A stretch of DNA of 64,000 bases from Nevskiaceae bacterium. GTDB lineage: Bacteria > Pseudomonadota > Gammaproteobacteria > Steroidobacterales > Steroidobacteraceae. Position numbers and translations under genes: made by a program. Shown in pieces: positions 41,521 through 51,277 of this stretch (the stretch's first letter is position 1; each line of letters begins with the position of its first letter). A model generated the notes under the pieces. The model ran no database searches and had not been told where the DNA came from. It was given only the letters and a program-made list of their open reading frames with translations. Where the stretch lies: assembly GCA_024234075.1 (NCBI GenBank), contig JACKOV010000002.1, positions 248,001 through 312,000 of the forward strand, read 5' to 3'.

Positions 41521-43677
41521 ATGCGCGTGTCCCACCGGGTTCTCTGGTCAGCATCCCTTTCCATATTGCTGGCGGCGTGTGGAGGCGGGGAGGCTACCGT
41601 GCCCGTTACAGGTCCTTCGTCGCCGCCATCGAATCCCGGCGGAGGCGTGCCGCCGGCCGATACAGTCTCGCCCACCATCTCCATAACCTCGCCAACGACA
41701 TCTGGCGGTTACGGCACGTCGAGCGCAACCATCACGGTCGGCGGAAATGCCAGCGACAACGTCGGTGTGCAGTCGATACAGTGGTCCAGTGATCGTGGCG
41801 GCTCAGGGACGGCGTCTGGCCTTTCCGCATGGAGTGCGAATGGCATCGCCCTGCAGACTGGCGCGAATGTTCTTACGTTTACTGCACGGGATGCGGCAGG
41901 CAATGCCGCGACTGCGACATTGACGGTGACTGTCACTGCTGCCGATACTGCGTCGCCCACGATTTCCATCACTTCTCCCACCTCCGCGAGCAGCTATTCG
42001 AGCACGTCGTCCGCACTCACCGTGGCGGGCGCTGCGTCTGACAACGTTGGTGTAACGCACGTTTCGTGGGTAAATGATCGCGGCGGCAGCGGAACGGCCT
42101 CGGGCTCGACGACCTGGTCTGCGGGCCCGATTGCACTGCAGGCCGGATCCAACCTCCTGACATTCACGGCGAGAGATGCGGCCGGGAACACGGCGCAGCG
42201 GACTCTGACCGTAACCCATGTCCGGTCCGGTGCCCAGACGTTCTATATTTCGCCGTCTGGGAGCAACGGGAACGACGGTGTAAGTGTGGGTAGCCCGCTG
42301 AAGTCATTTGCGCGGGCTTTTGCCACGATGCAGGCCGGAGACGAGTTGGTGTTGCTGGACGGGACGTACTCGGCGGCGTCGGGTACGGGAACGATCCACT
42401 GGGACAACGGCAGTGCCTCGGCGCAGATTCCCTCCGGCACGGCACAGCGCCCCACGGTGGTGCGTGCACAGAATCCGGGCTCGGTGCGGATCATCGGTCC
42501 GCTGTTCATCGGCCGCTCCAACCGCAAGGACTCCTACATCCGCATCCAGGGCCTCACCTTCGAGGGCGGCGGCTCGCTCTACAACAGCAGCTTCGTGACG
42601 CTCAAGGACGTCGGTTTCCACGGACCGTTCGACATCGGTACCAACGACCACCACCAGGGCAATACCGACAATCTGGTCGAGGACGTGTGGATCTGGAGCG
42701 CCGGCGCGCGAGTGATCGCGATCAACTACCGGGCGCATCGCAACGTCTGGCGGCGGGTGCTGGTGCGGGGCGATGGCTGCGGCACGAGTGCCTGCTCGGG
42801 CTCGGGCAATCCGAATGTCGGCTTTACCGTTTACGACTCGATGGACGTGTCGGTACAGAACGTAATGGTGATCGACCGGGTACTCGCCGGGTCGGACTCG
42901 CCGTATGCGGATTTCGCCTGCGCCCAGCACACGAGCGATCCGCGCTACTACTTCGGCCGCAACGAGTGGCTGGGTGTGCTCTCGCTCAACTCCCCAGACA
43001 TCGGCTTCTATTGCGAACCGGATTCCGGCGGGACCGTGGATCCGACCGTCAGGGTTTCCAATGCGGCGATCTGGAATGCTGCCCAAGGTGCTTTGAACGT
43101 CGCCCGTGCAGGAACCAATAACAGAATAGAGAATCTGCTCGCGCACAGCCTCTCGAGTGACGGCATTCGTGTCGCGCCGGAGCTAGCAAGTCTTGGTGGT
43201 GTGCTCCGTAACCTGATCGTCCTAGGCAGCGGCCGATATGCCTTGAACTCTGCATACGTACCGGCATACGTCAGTCTGGGCGGAACGTGGAGCGGCGGCG
43301 CGACGAACCAGACAACGCCAACAAACGTCGTAGCTGGCGATCCTCGGTCGAGCGGCGCACTCAAGCATCCGGTCCGGACCGAACCGGGATCGAATCTGAA
43401 GGGCCAGGGTGCATCGGGGGCCGACATCGGCCCCAGCATTCTCGTTCGATACGGTACAGATGGCAGTCGGTACGGCGAGTCGGGCTACAACGCACCGACG
43501 ACAGTGGCGTTATGGCCGTGGCCCAATGAGGCCCGGATCAAGGCCGAAATGTGCGCGGTTACTTCGCGCGGGTTTTGTTCCACGGGACGACGGCTGGACG
43601 GTATAAACCCAGTGACGTTGACATCGTACGTCTGGGAGCTCCTGGGAACGCCAATGCCGGCAAGTGTCGGTCCCTGA
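41521..43677 (+). CDS. Ig-like repeat / parallel beta-helix lipoprotein (copy A)
   Basis: The 718-residue protein starts at ATG 41521 with a lipoprotein leader ending ILLAAC. Two near-identical bacterial Ig-like domains of 95 residues follow (each beginning DTxSPTISITSP), then DUF1565-like FYISPSGSNGNDGVS and a right-handed parallel beta-helix. An earlier TTG (41491) is less likely. Beta-helix proteins in such loci are usually polysaccharide lyases, epimerases or binding proteins, but no catalytic residues can be named. Bases 42329-43023 appear identical to part of the beta-helix gene at 53994-55457. Its 3' end is 23 bases from a convergent acyltransferase gene. Confidence 0.85.
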   Translation: MRVSHRVLWSASLSILLAACGGGEATVPVTGPSSPPSNPGGGVPPADTVSPTISITSPTTSGGYGTSSATITVGGNASDNVGVQSIQWSSDRGGSGTASGLSAWSANGIALQTGANVLTFTARDAAGNAATATLTVTVTAADTASPTISITSPTSASSYSSTSSALTVAGAASDNVGVTHVSWVNDRGGSGTASGSTTWSAGPIALQAGSNLLTFTARDAAGNTAQRTLTVTHVRSGAQTFYISPSGSNGNDGVSVGSPLKSFARAFATMQAGDELVLLDGTYSAASGTGTIHWDNGSASAQIPSGTAQRPTVVRAQNPGSVRIIGPLFIGRSNRKDSYIRIQGLTFEGGGSLYNSSFVTLKDVGFHGPFDIGTNDHHQGNTDNLVEDVWIWSAGARVIAINYRAHRNVWRRVLVRGDGCGTSACSGSGNPNVGFTVYDSMDVSVQNVMVIDRVLAGSDSPYADFACAQHTSDPRYYFGRNEWLGVLSLNSPDIGFYCEPDSGGTVDPTVRVSNAAIWNAAQGALNVARAGTNNRIENLLAHSLSSDGIRVAPELASLGGVLRNLIVLGSGRYALNSAYVPAYVSLGGTWSGGATNQTTPTNVVAGDPRSSGALKHPVRTEPGSNLKGQGASGADIGPSILVRYGTDGSRYGESGYNAPTTVALWPWPNEARIKAEMCAVTSRGFCSTGRRLDGINPVTLTSYVWELLGTPMPASVGP
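41659..42219 (+). repeat. Tandem 285-bp repeat encoding two Ig-like domains
   Basis: Units begin at 41659 and 41944, exactly 285 bases (95 codons) apart, both with the protein pattern DT-SPTISITSP, ASDNVGV, DRGGSGTASG and NLLTFTARDAAGN. The second unit is slightly shorter at its end. DNA divergence between units is obvious, so this is an older in-frame domain duplication. Confidence 0.8.
42329..43023 (+). repeat. Inverted-repeat arm 1: ~695-bp tract shared with 54558-55252
   Basis: The tract starts at TGCAGGCCGGAG and ends at GAACCGGAT. Every segment compared is base-for-base identical to the reverse complement of 54558-55252 (positions add to 97581), and the protein translations in three frames agree throughout. 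Immediately outside, on both sides, the two genes diverge to clearly different but homologous sequence. Confidence 0.93.
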
Positions 43678-43700
43678 AGCGACCGGTACTCTTGGCGCGG

Positions 43701-44801
43701 TCAAGGTTTCCGCCGAGCCAGCAGCATCCGTTGATTTTTTCGAACATGGTATTGCTCGAGCAGGGATAGAAGAACATTCTTGATCCTGTCTGCTATCCGT
43801 CGCTCGACAATCAGGTGAACGATTGCGGCGGTGAGTACGACGATCGCGGTGATCACTAGTAGGCGGAGCAAGGCAGCCGTCGGCCGATCCATTGCGGCAA
43901 ATAGCTCCTTGCCGATGCGATCGTGCAGCAGGTAGAGCGGATAGGTCAGGCCACCGAGGAAGCCGATCAGCGACCCTCGCCCATCTCCCGCCCTCAAAGA
44001 CGCGCCCATGCCGAACACAAGAAACAATCCTCCCACCAGGCCGGCTGCGACCCATCTGTCCACATTCGTCACGTTACGTGTGAAAGTTTCGATGGCTTGG
44101 TACTCGTAGCTACTACTGAGCACCAGGCAGGCTGCCAGCATGCTCCAGTGAAACGGTTGCCAGCCCTCCCGGGTCGCACGAAATATGACGATTCCGGCGA
44201 TGAACAGCGGCGAGTACTCGGGAGATATGAACCATCCAAGAAAATAAGGTTGGCCGAACAAACGGAAGGATATCGTTGCTGCGAGCCACGCCGGCAGCCA
44301 TACGCGGTAGTGATCAAGCCAGCCCAGGCACATCAGTACGAAAACGCAGCAGTAGAATTTCAGCTCGATCAGTAGTGTCCAATATACGCCGTCGACGTAG
44401 GGTCGATCGAAGTACGGGCTCAGAAGCGTCAGGCTCGTGGCCCACTCGCTCACGCTCGGAATATCATCGCTACCCAGCAGCAGGCAGGTCACAGCCGTCA
44501 GCGATGCGCATGCCCAGAGCGTCGGATAAACGCGGAGAACGCGCGCTATAGCAAACTGCGAGGCGTCGCGACCGCTGGCAGACAGCAGGATCACGAAACC
44601 GCTGATCAGGAAGAATAGGTCGACGCCCAGGTATCCAAATTTCGTAACGGCATAGATGTCGGTACGCAGCGCAGAGCCAGCCGGAAGCGTGTCGACATAG
44701 ACCGACTTGTAGTGGTACACCACGACTGCCGCAGCGGCGCAGAATCTCAGCAGATCCAGCCATGGGTAGCGATAGGCGGCCTGCCGTGCTGCGTTGCTCA
44801 T
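43701..44801 (-). CDS. Acyltransferase 3 family membrane protein
   Basis: From ATG 44801 (a start nine codons earlier is also open) the 366-residue protein has ten or so helices. It carries the family landmarks: LDLLRFCAAAAVVVYHYKSV with the catalytic His, YLGVDLFFLISGFVILLSAS, and RVLRVYPTLW. It should acylate the exopolysaccharide or a lipid-linked sugar from the cytoplasmic acyl donor. It closes a minus-strand group of four genes (flippase, ligase/polymerase, GT2, acyltransferase). It is a different branch from the OpgC-like protein at 40280. Confidence 0.87.
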   Translation of the reverse strand: MSNAARQAAYRYPWLDLLRFCAAAAVVVYHYKSVYVDTLPAGSALRTDIYAVTKFGYLGVDLFFLISGFVILLSASGRDASQFAIARVLRVYPTLWACASLTAVTCLLLGSDDIPSVSEWATSLTLLSPYFDRPYVDGVYWTLLIELKFYCCVFVLMCLGWLDHYRVWLPAWLAATISFRLFGQPYFLGWFISPEYSPLFIAGIVIFRATREGWQPFHWSMLAACLVLSSSYEYQAIETFTRNVTNVDRWVAAGLVGGLFLVFGMGASLRAGDGRGSLIGFLGGLTYPLYLLHDRIGKELFAAMDRPTAALLRLLVITAIVVLTAAIVHLIVERRIADRIKNVLLSLLEQYHVRKNQRMLLARRKP

Positions 44802-44861
44802 GGCGCCGGTCGCCGGGTTGCCCCACACATCTCGAGTGGCGCAAGTGCTTGGCTCATCGGG

Positions 44862-45800
44862 CTAGGCACCGGTGCGGTCAATACCGGCCAGCCACCGCAA
44901 GCTGCTGCCGGCGAGCAGGTGCCAGGATTTTGCGGAGAGCGGCCACAGCGAGGCAGAGCGTAGTGCATAAGCGGCGCTCGACTTCCAGTCGCCACCGCCA
45001 AACGCTTCACCCGCGGCGTCGCTCAGGATCATGGCGTGTATGCGGCGGCGGGTCGCTGCACTTAGTCGGAGCGAAGGCTCTCGCTCGATCTTGCCAAGTA
45101 CGGCCATCTGGTTGATTCGGAGTTTGGCGACACCGCGGAACGTACCGCCCCGATGGTCCCATATCTGCGACAGGGCCTCACGGACGTTCCTCACCGGGTA
45201 CTTCGCGGCGATCCGCAGCCACATGTCCCAGTCCTCGGCGGCGCTGAGTGACTCATCGAAGCCGCCGACCTGCCGGAATGTCTCCACGGGAATCAAGGCA
45301 CCAGAACCCGAGCCTCCGACCCAGCTGCGCCGCAATGCAATGCGGTGTACCCGATCATTGGCATCGCCTGCTGCATCTTCGAACAGGACCGTCCGGATCG
45401 GCCGCCCCTCCGCATCGACCACTTGAACTCCGCAGCCTATGGCTCCGCATTCCGGATGCCGGCGCCACAGCGCGATCTGCTGCTGTAACTTGTTTGGATG
45501 CCACGCATCGTCGCTGTCGAGCAATGCTATGAGCTCGCCCCGAGCGAGCCTGATTCCGGCGTTTCGGGCTGCAGGTAGACCTCGATTGGTCTGATGCACG
45601 ACCTGGACCGGTTCACGGTAACGCGTCAGGACATCACGGGTGTCATCTGTCGAACCGTCATCGACGACAATGATCTCGGACGGAGCAAAGCTTTGAGCAA
45701 GCACGCTGTCGAGCGCACGAGGCAGGAATCTGCCGTAATTGTAGGTCGGTACGACGACGGAGACGGAAGGTGTTCCGGACTCCTGGAGAGCGGCTGACAT
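44862..45800 (-). CDS. Family 2 glycosyltransferase
   Basis: The 312-residue cytoplasmic GT-A enzyme shows VSVVVPTYNYGRFLPRALDS, the donor-binding VVDDGSTDDT, and the metal-binding ALLDSDDAW (DxD-like). Further family features are RNAGIRLARGE and ADEGR. It transfers one sugar of the repeat unit; donor and linkage cannot be inferred. Its C-terminal part (YALRSASLWPLSAKSWHLLA) is a helical extension. It sits 25 bases downstream of the ligase gene. Confidence 0.9.
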   Translation of the reverse strand: MSAALQESGTPSVSVVVPTYNYGRFLPRALDSVLAQSFAPSEIIVVDDGSTDDTRDVLTRYREPVQVVHQTNRGLPAARNAGIRLARGELIALLDSDDAWHPNKLQQQIALWRRHPECGAIGCGVQVVDAEGRPIRTVLFEDAAGDANDRVHRIALRRSWVGGSGSGALIPVETFRQVGGFDESLSAAEDWDMWLRIAAKYPVRNVREALSQIWDHRGGTFRGVAKLRINQMAVLGKIEREPSLRLSAATRRRIHAMILSDAAGEAFGGGDWKSSAAYALRSASLWPLSAKSWHLLAGSSLRWLAGIDRTGA

Positions 45801-45825
45801 GGGGATACCAACGCTCCGGCAAGTA

Positions 45826-47094
45826 TCAATACATAATCGCGAAGGCTTTGATCAACGAAAAGTATCCGACCGATATCGCACCGATCACGATCAAATCTTT
45901 CCGGCCCGGAATATGCGGTTTGTTGGTCCATCTCGTTACAGCGGCCGACAAGGCGAGCAGGAAATACCAGGTTTCGTACTCGAGCGTGACGAACAGAGAG
46001 CTGACCAGATAGCCGAGGATTGCGATCCCAAGAGCAATGAGCAGCTCGCGCTCGCGCTTGTCATCAGTTTCCAGAAAGCGCGTGGCAATGTTGCATAGCC
46101 CGAGGTAGATGATTCCGACCCAGAGGAACAGGCCGACCATGCCCATTTCGCCCATGACCTCGATACCCGAGTTGTGGGCAATCAGGCGCCCGGTATACGG
46201 GCCGAAGTTTCCTTTGCCGATACCGAAAATCGGATTGAACTGGACCATCTCCAGCCCCTCGATCCACATGTTCACGCGGTTCTGCGCCGAACGGCTGCTA
46301 TCCGTGGTGCTGGTTAGATAGGCAGGGCCCAGCACCATGAATACCGCGCCACCTATCCCCATTAGGAGAAGCTTGTTGAAGCTGATCTTGTAGCGACTGA
46401 CTACCCAACTGCCACAGACGGCCAACGTGGCGAGAAAGCCGCCACGAGATCCCGTCGAGTAGATTGCATAGAGAAACAGTGGCGACAGGACAACCAACGA
46501 CAGAAGTCGCTTCCACAGCGGATAGGCGCTCGCTAGATACTGCAGCACGAACGGCAGTGCAATGGTGAACATCACGCAGAAGACGCCCGGGCCATCGAAG
46601 ATCCCGACCCATCTTGTTCGTGCATCGATACCCAACTCTTGGGCGCTCGGATCAACCCACGAGAACGACTGACCTGCCCAGCCGATGCCGAGTGGGCTGC
46701 GCATATGCTCTATGGCTTCGATTGCAACGAATCCGGCCACCAATATGACCGCAATTCCGACGTGCCGTAGAGCGGCTGCGGAGTCCACCGACGCCACCAC
46801 GAGACGGAAAAGCACGAACCACTTGACGTAGTTGACAAGGATGACAGTTACGGTGGTCGGCGGAGAGTTTGTGACCCAGCTGAGAATCATCCAGAGGATC
46901 ATCAGCAGAAAGAATTTATCCTGGAGTGATAGCTTGAATAACGTGCCCAGCTGACCGCGTATACCTATGACAAACAGCCAGAACGGATAGATGAACAGAT
47001 CGACGGACCAGTTGAGAATCGCCTTGACCCACAGTTGTGGGGCGACGAACAGTGCGATAAGCCAAAGCCAGAGTGGGAGGAGGCGGAAGAGCAT
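45826..47094 (-). CDS. O-antigen ligase / Wzy-like polymerase family membrane protein
   Basis: The 422-residue protein has 11-12 hydrophobic segments and a large periplasmic loop typical of the Wzy_C superfamily. YSTGSRGGFLAT, FGIGKGNFGPYTGRLIAHNS and GEMGMVGLFLWVGIIYLGL are the conserved stretches, with the functional Arg and His likely in GSRGG and AHNS. It either polymerises lipid-linked units or ligates chains. Being next to a Wzx-like flippase favours a polymerase role in a Wzx/Wzy pathway. Confidence 0.82.
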   Translation of the reverse strand: MLFRLLPLWLWLIALFVAPQLWVKAILNWSVDLFIYPFWLFVIGIRGQLGTLFKLSLQDKFFLLMILWMILSWVTNSPPTTVTVILVNYVKWFVLFRLVVASVDSAAALRHVGIAVILVAGFVAIEAIEHMRSPLGIGWAGQSFSWVDPSAQELGIDARTRWVGIFDGPGVFCVMFTIALPFVLQYLASAYPLWKRLLSLVVLSPLFLYAIYSTGSRGGFLATLAVCGSWVVSRYKISFNKLLLMGIGGAVFMVLGPAYLTSTTDSSRSAQNRVNMWIEGLEMVQFNPIFGIGKGNFGPYTGRLIAHNSGIEVMGEMGMVGLFLWVGIIYLGLCNIATRFLETDDKRERELLIALGIAILGYLVSSLFVTLEYETWYFLLALSAAVTRWTNKPHIPGRKDLIVIGAISVGYFSLIKAFAIMY

Positions 47095-47103
47095 CGATGG
47101 TAC

Positions 47104-48585
47104 TCAGGTCTCGATCCGGTCCGCTGCAGGCCGCAACCGGCGCCAGCGCTCGCGAATCCACTTCCGCTCCGGGGCGGTCAGTACGCCGGTCGAGTGTATG
47201 GCGAGCAGGAAGAGACAGATCAGCGCGACCTTGACCACGATCGCGACGCTATCCGTGAGCATAGCAGCAGGTAATGAGGCTCCGTAGAATACCATCGCCA
47301 GCAAGCCGAGCAGCCCCAGGCGCCGGAGGTCGTACTGTACAGCGAAGTAGCGCTGCGACATGCGGTGTGTCAAGACTAGACCGAGCACTGCGTCCAGCAG
47401 CGCGAGTGCGCAGATCCCGGCGAGCTCGAATCCGGCAATTGCCGGGTACGCAAGTACCGCGACAACAACTGTTCTGATGAGCGTTATGCGGAACAACGCA
47501 TCAGATTTTTTTGCATAGAGTACTCCGGTCTGCGTGACATACGTCAGTACGCCCAGGCCGGCGGCGAGAGCGAGCGGCGGCACCAGAGTGGATGCGGGCA
47601 GGTAGGATGAGGCTGCCATGATGCGGATCACGTCGACAGCAAAGTAGGCGACGCCCATCGTGACGATAGCCAGGGCGACGGCGGCATATCGGAAGATCCG
47701 CGCCTGGATCGTGGCTGCATCGGATTGGTCCATGATCGTAAAGCGGAAAGATCCATAGGCCCGGTTGAACGGCTCGCCGATCAAGTCGGCAATGAGCTTT
47801 GCGAACTTCTGCGCCAAGGCATATAGCCCCACCGCTTCGATCGATATCAGTGAGTTGATCAGTAGCCGGTCGAGATTCGCTGAGAACAGCGCAAGAACGG
47901 TGATGTAAAGGAAGGGCAGGCTGTAGCGCAGCACCGGAGATACTTTGGCCATCTCGAATCGCAAGCCGCACTTCGAGATGGTGTAACAGGTGAGAATCAA
48001 CCAGCCCAGCGCAACGGCCAGGAAGTTGCCGAACAGAATGCCTACGACTCCGGCATTGAACTGCGTCAGTGCGATGACGTTTGCGATGCACTGGATCAGG
48101 AGCTTGACAACGCTCAATACCACGAAGAACACCGAGAGCTCGCGGGCTCGCAAATAGGCGAGCGAGACTTGCGACGACAGCTCCAGAACGAGTGTGGCGA
48201 GCACAACGGGCATGGCCCATCGGGGCCCAGGAACGCCGAGGACCAGACTCGAAAGAGGCTCGGCGATCAGCAGCAACAGGCCAGCTCCGCAGCCGCTGAT
48301 CAACAGGGATGCTATCAGATTGGTAGTAACAAGGGTGTTGCGCTCCCGCTGCTCGGGATAATCGAAGTAGAACCTAAGCGTCGCGTGGGCGATTCCGACG
48401 GATAGCAGACCGGATACGACTGAAGCGATTACATAATATAGCTCCAGCGTGCCGTACTCCCCGGTACTAAGCCGACTGGTATAGAGCGGCAACAGCAGGA
48501 AAGCGCCGGCACGGTTGACGATGCTACCGAGCGCATAGATGGTCGAGTGCCTGAAGAACCGGCCGACATCCGTTCGAGAAGACAT
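47104..48585 (-). CDS. Wzx-like oligosaccharide flippase
   Basis: The 493-residue protein has 12-14 helices and the MOP-superfamily opening (RHSTIYALGSIVNRAGAFLL; LLPLYTSRLSTGEYGTLELY). It should flip undecaprenyl-linked repeat units across the inner membrane. First gene of the minus-strand group; the next ATG follows its stop by nine bases. The matching export protein begins at 63508. Confidence 0.88.
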   Translation of the reverse strand: MSSRTDVGRFFRHSTIYALGSIVNRAGAFLLLPLYTSRLSTGEYGTLELYYVIASVVSGLLSVGIAHATLRFYFDYPEQRERNTLVTTNLIASLLISGCGAGLLLLIAEPLSSLVLGVPGPRWAMPVVLATLVLELSSQVSLAYLRARELSVFFVVLSVVKLLIQCIANVIALTQFNAGVVGILFGNFLAVALGWLILTCYTISKCGLRFEMAKVSPVLRYSLPFLYITVLALFSANLDRLLINSLISIEAVGLYALAQKFAKLIADLIGEPFNRAYGSFRFTIMDQSDAATIQARIFRYAAVALAIVTMGVAYFAVDVIRIMAASSYLPASTLVPPLALAAGLGVLTYVTQTGVLYAKKSDALFRITLIRTVVVAVLAYPAIAGFELAGICALALLDAVLGLVLTHRMSQRYFAVQYDLRRLGLLGLLAMVFYGASLPAAMLTDSVAIVVKVALICLFLLAIHSTGVLTAPERKWIRERWRRLRPAADRIET

Positions 48586-49078
48586 GTTCAGCCGGCAAAA
48601 CCCATTATCGGCAGAGGCTACGGCCAGCCCGGATGGCGCGGGCCACTATGGCACGCCCTGCCGATTTTGCAGCACATTTGTACGCGCCGCCAATTCACCA
48701 GGTCACGAACCGATTGATCCGTGCGTCCCAGGGTGGGGCGGTACGCCGACCTCAAGGATCTGCGAGGACGCTTGCGCCCAACCGGCGGGTTGAGGCCAAT
48801 CCCGTATCACTGCCCATGACCAGGGTATGCGCCTCATAAACGGTGGATTAATGGAGCAGCGGTTCACGGTTTTCTCTTCCAACAAACGGAACAAAGTACC
48901 GTGGATATCGGTGTGCATGATATTCATCGTGCACCTCGTATCGTGACCATCGCCTCGATGCGATCTCGAGTCGCGACCTTGCGACGCGTTGCGGACCCGG
49001 GCCGGTAAGTCAACAATGAGGTCTATAGATGGTTTCGTTCTGCAACGGCAGAACCGAGCAACGCCGAGGATTCAGTCC
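48586..49078. other. Divergent intergenic region between flippase and Ig/beta-helix genes
   Basis: No gene is supported in these 493 bases. Features seen are an imperfect inverted repeat (GTGCA 48913-48917 and TGCAC 48930-48934, with ATGA/TCAT inside) and GAGGA (49066-49070) as ribosome site of the next gene. The first 250 bases are GC-rich; the rest is of mixed composition. Promoters for both divergent genes must lie here but none has a clear -35/-10 pair. Confidence 0.45.
48913..48934. promoter_or_regulatory. Imperfect palindrome upstream of the Ig/beta-helix gene
   Basis: GTGCA-TGA-TATTCATCG-TGCAC combines outer five-base arms with an inner ATGA/TCAT pairing. It lies 145 bases before the ATG at 49079 and is a plausible regulator site; no regulator is suggested. 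Confidence 0.3.
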
Positions 49079-51277
49079 ATGATCGCGACCCGCCGAATGT
49101 CTTGCTTCGTGCCCCTGCGTGGAATCCTGCTGGTTTCGGCTGCGTGTCTTACGCTCATGGCGTGCCAGGGGGGCGATGAGGCTGCCGCATCATCGCCGAA
49201 CCAGCAATCCCCTAATGCGGGCCCGACGATTTCCGGTTCTCCCCCACAGTCTGCGGAAGTCGGTGTGCGGTACCTTTTCCGTCCCATCGCCTCTGATGCG
49301 GATGGCGATACGCTGACATTCAGCGTGACAGGTCGGCCGAACTGGATGCAATTTGATGTGGCATCCGGCGAGTTGAGCGGAACGCCAACCATCGCCGATG
49401 TCGGCACTACGGGTGATCTGCTGATATCGGCATCGGATGGCAGGGCTACGGCAACGCTGCCGGCGTTCCGCATCACGGTGCAGGGTGCGACGACGACCAA
49501 TCGCGCCCCGACTATCGGCGGTCAGCCTCCGTCGTCGGCAGTCGTAGGTAGCCCATACTCCTTTCAGATTGTTGCTGCCGATGCCGATGGGGACAGACTT
49601 ACCTATAGCGCAACGGCGTTGCCGGAGTGGCTCACGCTCAATACGTCGACGGGTCGAGTGAGCGGTACGCCGGGAGCCGGGAACGTCGGTACCTTCTCCG
49701 GAATCGTGCTGAGTGTATCGGATGGAAAGGCTGCGGCATCGTTGCCTGCATTCACTTTGACAGTGACGTCGTCGCAGGCGGATACGACGCGCCCGGTCAT
49801 TGCGTCCACCATCCCGAGCAGCGGTGCTACGGGAGTGGCGGCTGGCACCGCGATTGCCGTGACTTTCAGCGAAGCAATCCAGGCTTCGACGGTCACGGCG
49901 GCGACGTTTCTCATGTCTGGGGTCAATGGCAGCATCGTCGTGAGCGGCACAGCGGCCATATTCACTCCGTCAGTTTCGCTCACGAGTGGCACGACGTACA
50001 CCGTAACCCTCAAGGGAGGGGCTGGTGGCATCGCCGATATGGCGGGCAACACGCTGGCGGCGGATGTGAGTTTCAGCTTCACCGTAGCCGGTGGTGCGGC
50101 ACTGTCCTGTGGTGGCAAGGTCCGTTGCGTTGGCGCCGGACATTCGTATGCGACCATCCAACCTGCTGTCGATGCCGCCCAGCCCGGAGACACGGTGCTG
50201 GTCCACGACGGGCAGTATCGCGGCTTCGTCGTATCGCGGAGCGGAATCTCGGGTAACAGGATTACCGTCATGGCGGCTGGGGCCGGGACAGTCATCGATA
50301 GCACCAACTCCGCCGGTGAGGGGATTACGATCGATGATGCCGACTATGTGACGATTCAGGGCTTTACGGTGCAAGGGATGTCGGGATACGGCATTGCGAC
50401 GCATGGCGCCACGGCGACCAGTCCAATGCGGGGGTTGGAGATCCGGAACAATATCGTCCGGGACTCCGGATCATCGAATATCTATCTTTCCCAGGTGGCT
50501 AACTCGATCATCGAGGGTAATGTCGCGACGGGATCGCGCACCAGCCATGGTATCTACCTGGCCAACGGAGGTTCGGACGATACTGTGTTGCGAGGGAATC
50601 GCTGTTCGACGAATGCCAAGAACGGCATTCATTTCAATGGCGATGCAAGTGTCGGCGGCGACGGCCTGCATTCGGGGCTCGTCATCGATGGGAACATTCT
50701 GTTTCAGAATGTCGCTAACGGTCTCGACATGGATGGTGTTCAGCGGTCCACCATACAGAACAACGTAATCTACGAAAATGGGCGCAATGCTGTGCGTGGA
50801 TTTCAGATCGATGCTGCAGCGGGGCCCAAGACTCTGACGATCGTCAACAATACGCTGCTGGTTCCCGCCGGTGGTGGCTGGGCGATCAAGCTGACGGAAG
50901 ACGATGGCGGACACATCCTGTTTAACAACATCGTGCTGGCCGCGAGCGGTGCGAGCGGAAGCATTGCCGTGAATAACACGACGTTCAGCAGCGACTACAA
51001 TGTCGTATCCGACCGCTTCTCGTTGGATGGTGACACAACCACCATCAATCTTGCGGCCTGGCGAGGCTCCGGGCGCGATGCGGCATCGTTCAGTTCGACA
51101 ACGAGCGAGTTGTTTCAGGGCCCTGCTGCGTCCGATTTCAGGCTGAAGCCGGGCGCGCCGGCGATCGACATCGGCAGAAATTCCTTCGGTAGTGCCAGCG
51201 CGCCTGCCTTGGATGCGCTGGGGTCCCCACGTCCAAAGGGTAATGCGCCGGATGCCGGAGCTTACGAGACTTTCTGA
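49079..51277 (+). CDS. Lipoprotein with putative Ig domains and a parallel beta-helix
   Basis: The 732-residue product starts at ATG 49079 after GAGGA and has a lipoprotein leader ending LTLMAC. Domains in order: two cadherin/He_PIG-like domains (DADGDTLTFSVTGRPNWMQF and DADGDRLTYSATALPEWLTL), a Big_5-like domain (VAAGTAIAVTFSEAI), then CVGAGHSYATIQPAVDAAQP. A beta-helix follows (IQGFTVQGMSGYGI; LRGNRCSTNAKNGIHF). Such proteins may bind or cleave the polymer outside the cell. It stands alone on the + strand between two minus-strand groups and overlaps the next convergent gene by 16 bases. Homologous but not near-identical to the other two beta-helix genes. Confidence 0.83.
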   Translation: MIATRRMSCFVPLRGILLVSAACLTLMACQGGDEAAASSPNQQSPNAGPTISGSPPQSAEVGVRYLFRPIASDADGDTLTFSVTGRPNWMQFDVASGELSGTPTIADVGTTGDLLISASDGRATATLPAFRITVQGATTTNRAPTIGGQPPSSAVVGSPYSFQIVAADADGDRLTYSATALPEWLTLNTSTGRVSGTPGAGNVGTFSGIVLSVSDGKAAASLPAFTLTVTSSQADTTRPVIASTIPSSGATGVAAGTAIAVTFSEAIQASTVTAATFLMSGVNGSIVVSGTAAIFTPSVSLTSGTTYTVTLKGGAGGIADMAGNTLAADVSFSFTVAGGAALSCGGKVRCVGAGHSYATIQPAVDAAQPGDTVLVHDGQYRGFVVSRSGISGNRITVMAAGAGTVIDSTNSAGEGITIDDADYVTIQGFTVQGMSGYGIATHGATATSPMRGLEIRNNIVRDSGSSNIYLSQVANSIIEGNVATGSRTSHGIYLANGGSDDTVLRGNRCSTNAKNGIHFNGDASVGGDGLHSGLVIDGNILFQNVANGLDMDGVQRSTIQNNVIYENGRNAVRGFQIDAAAGPKTLTIVNNTLLVPAGGGWAIKLTEDDGGHILFNNIVLAASGASGSIAVNNTTFSSDYNVVSDRFSLDGDTTTINLAAWRGSGRDAASFSSTTSELFQGPAASDFRLKPGAPAIDIGRNSFGSASAPALDALGSPRPKGNAPDAGAYETF

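Noticed and set aside
41659..42219. Tandem repeat considered as a CRISPR or satellite array
   Set aside because: The unit is 285 bp, in frame, and encodes Ig-like domains; there are only two units and no spacers.
48703..48927. A 74-codon minus-strand frame in the flippase/beta-helix gap
   Set aside because: No ribosome site, no recognisable motif and odd composition (Trp/Pro/Met rich); judged chance.
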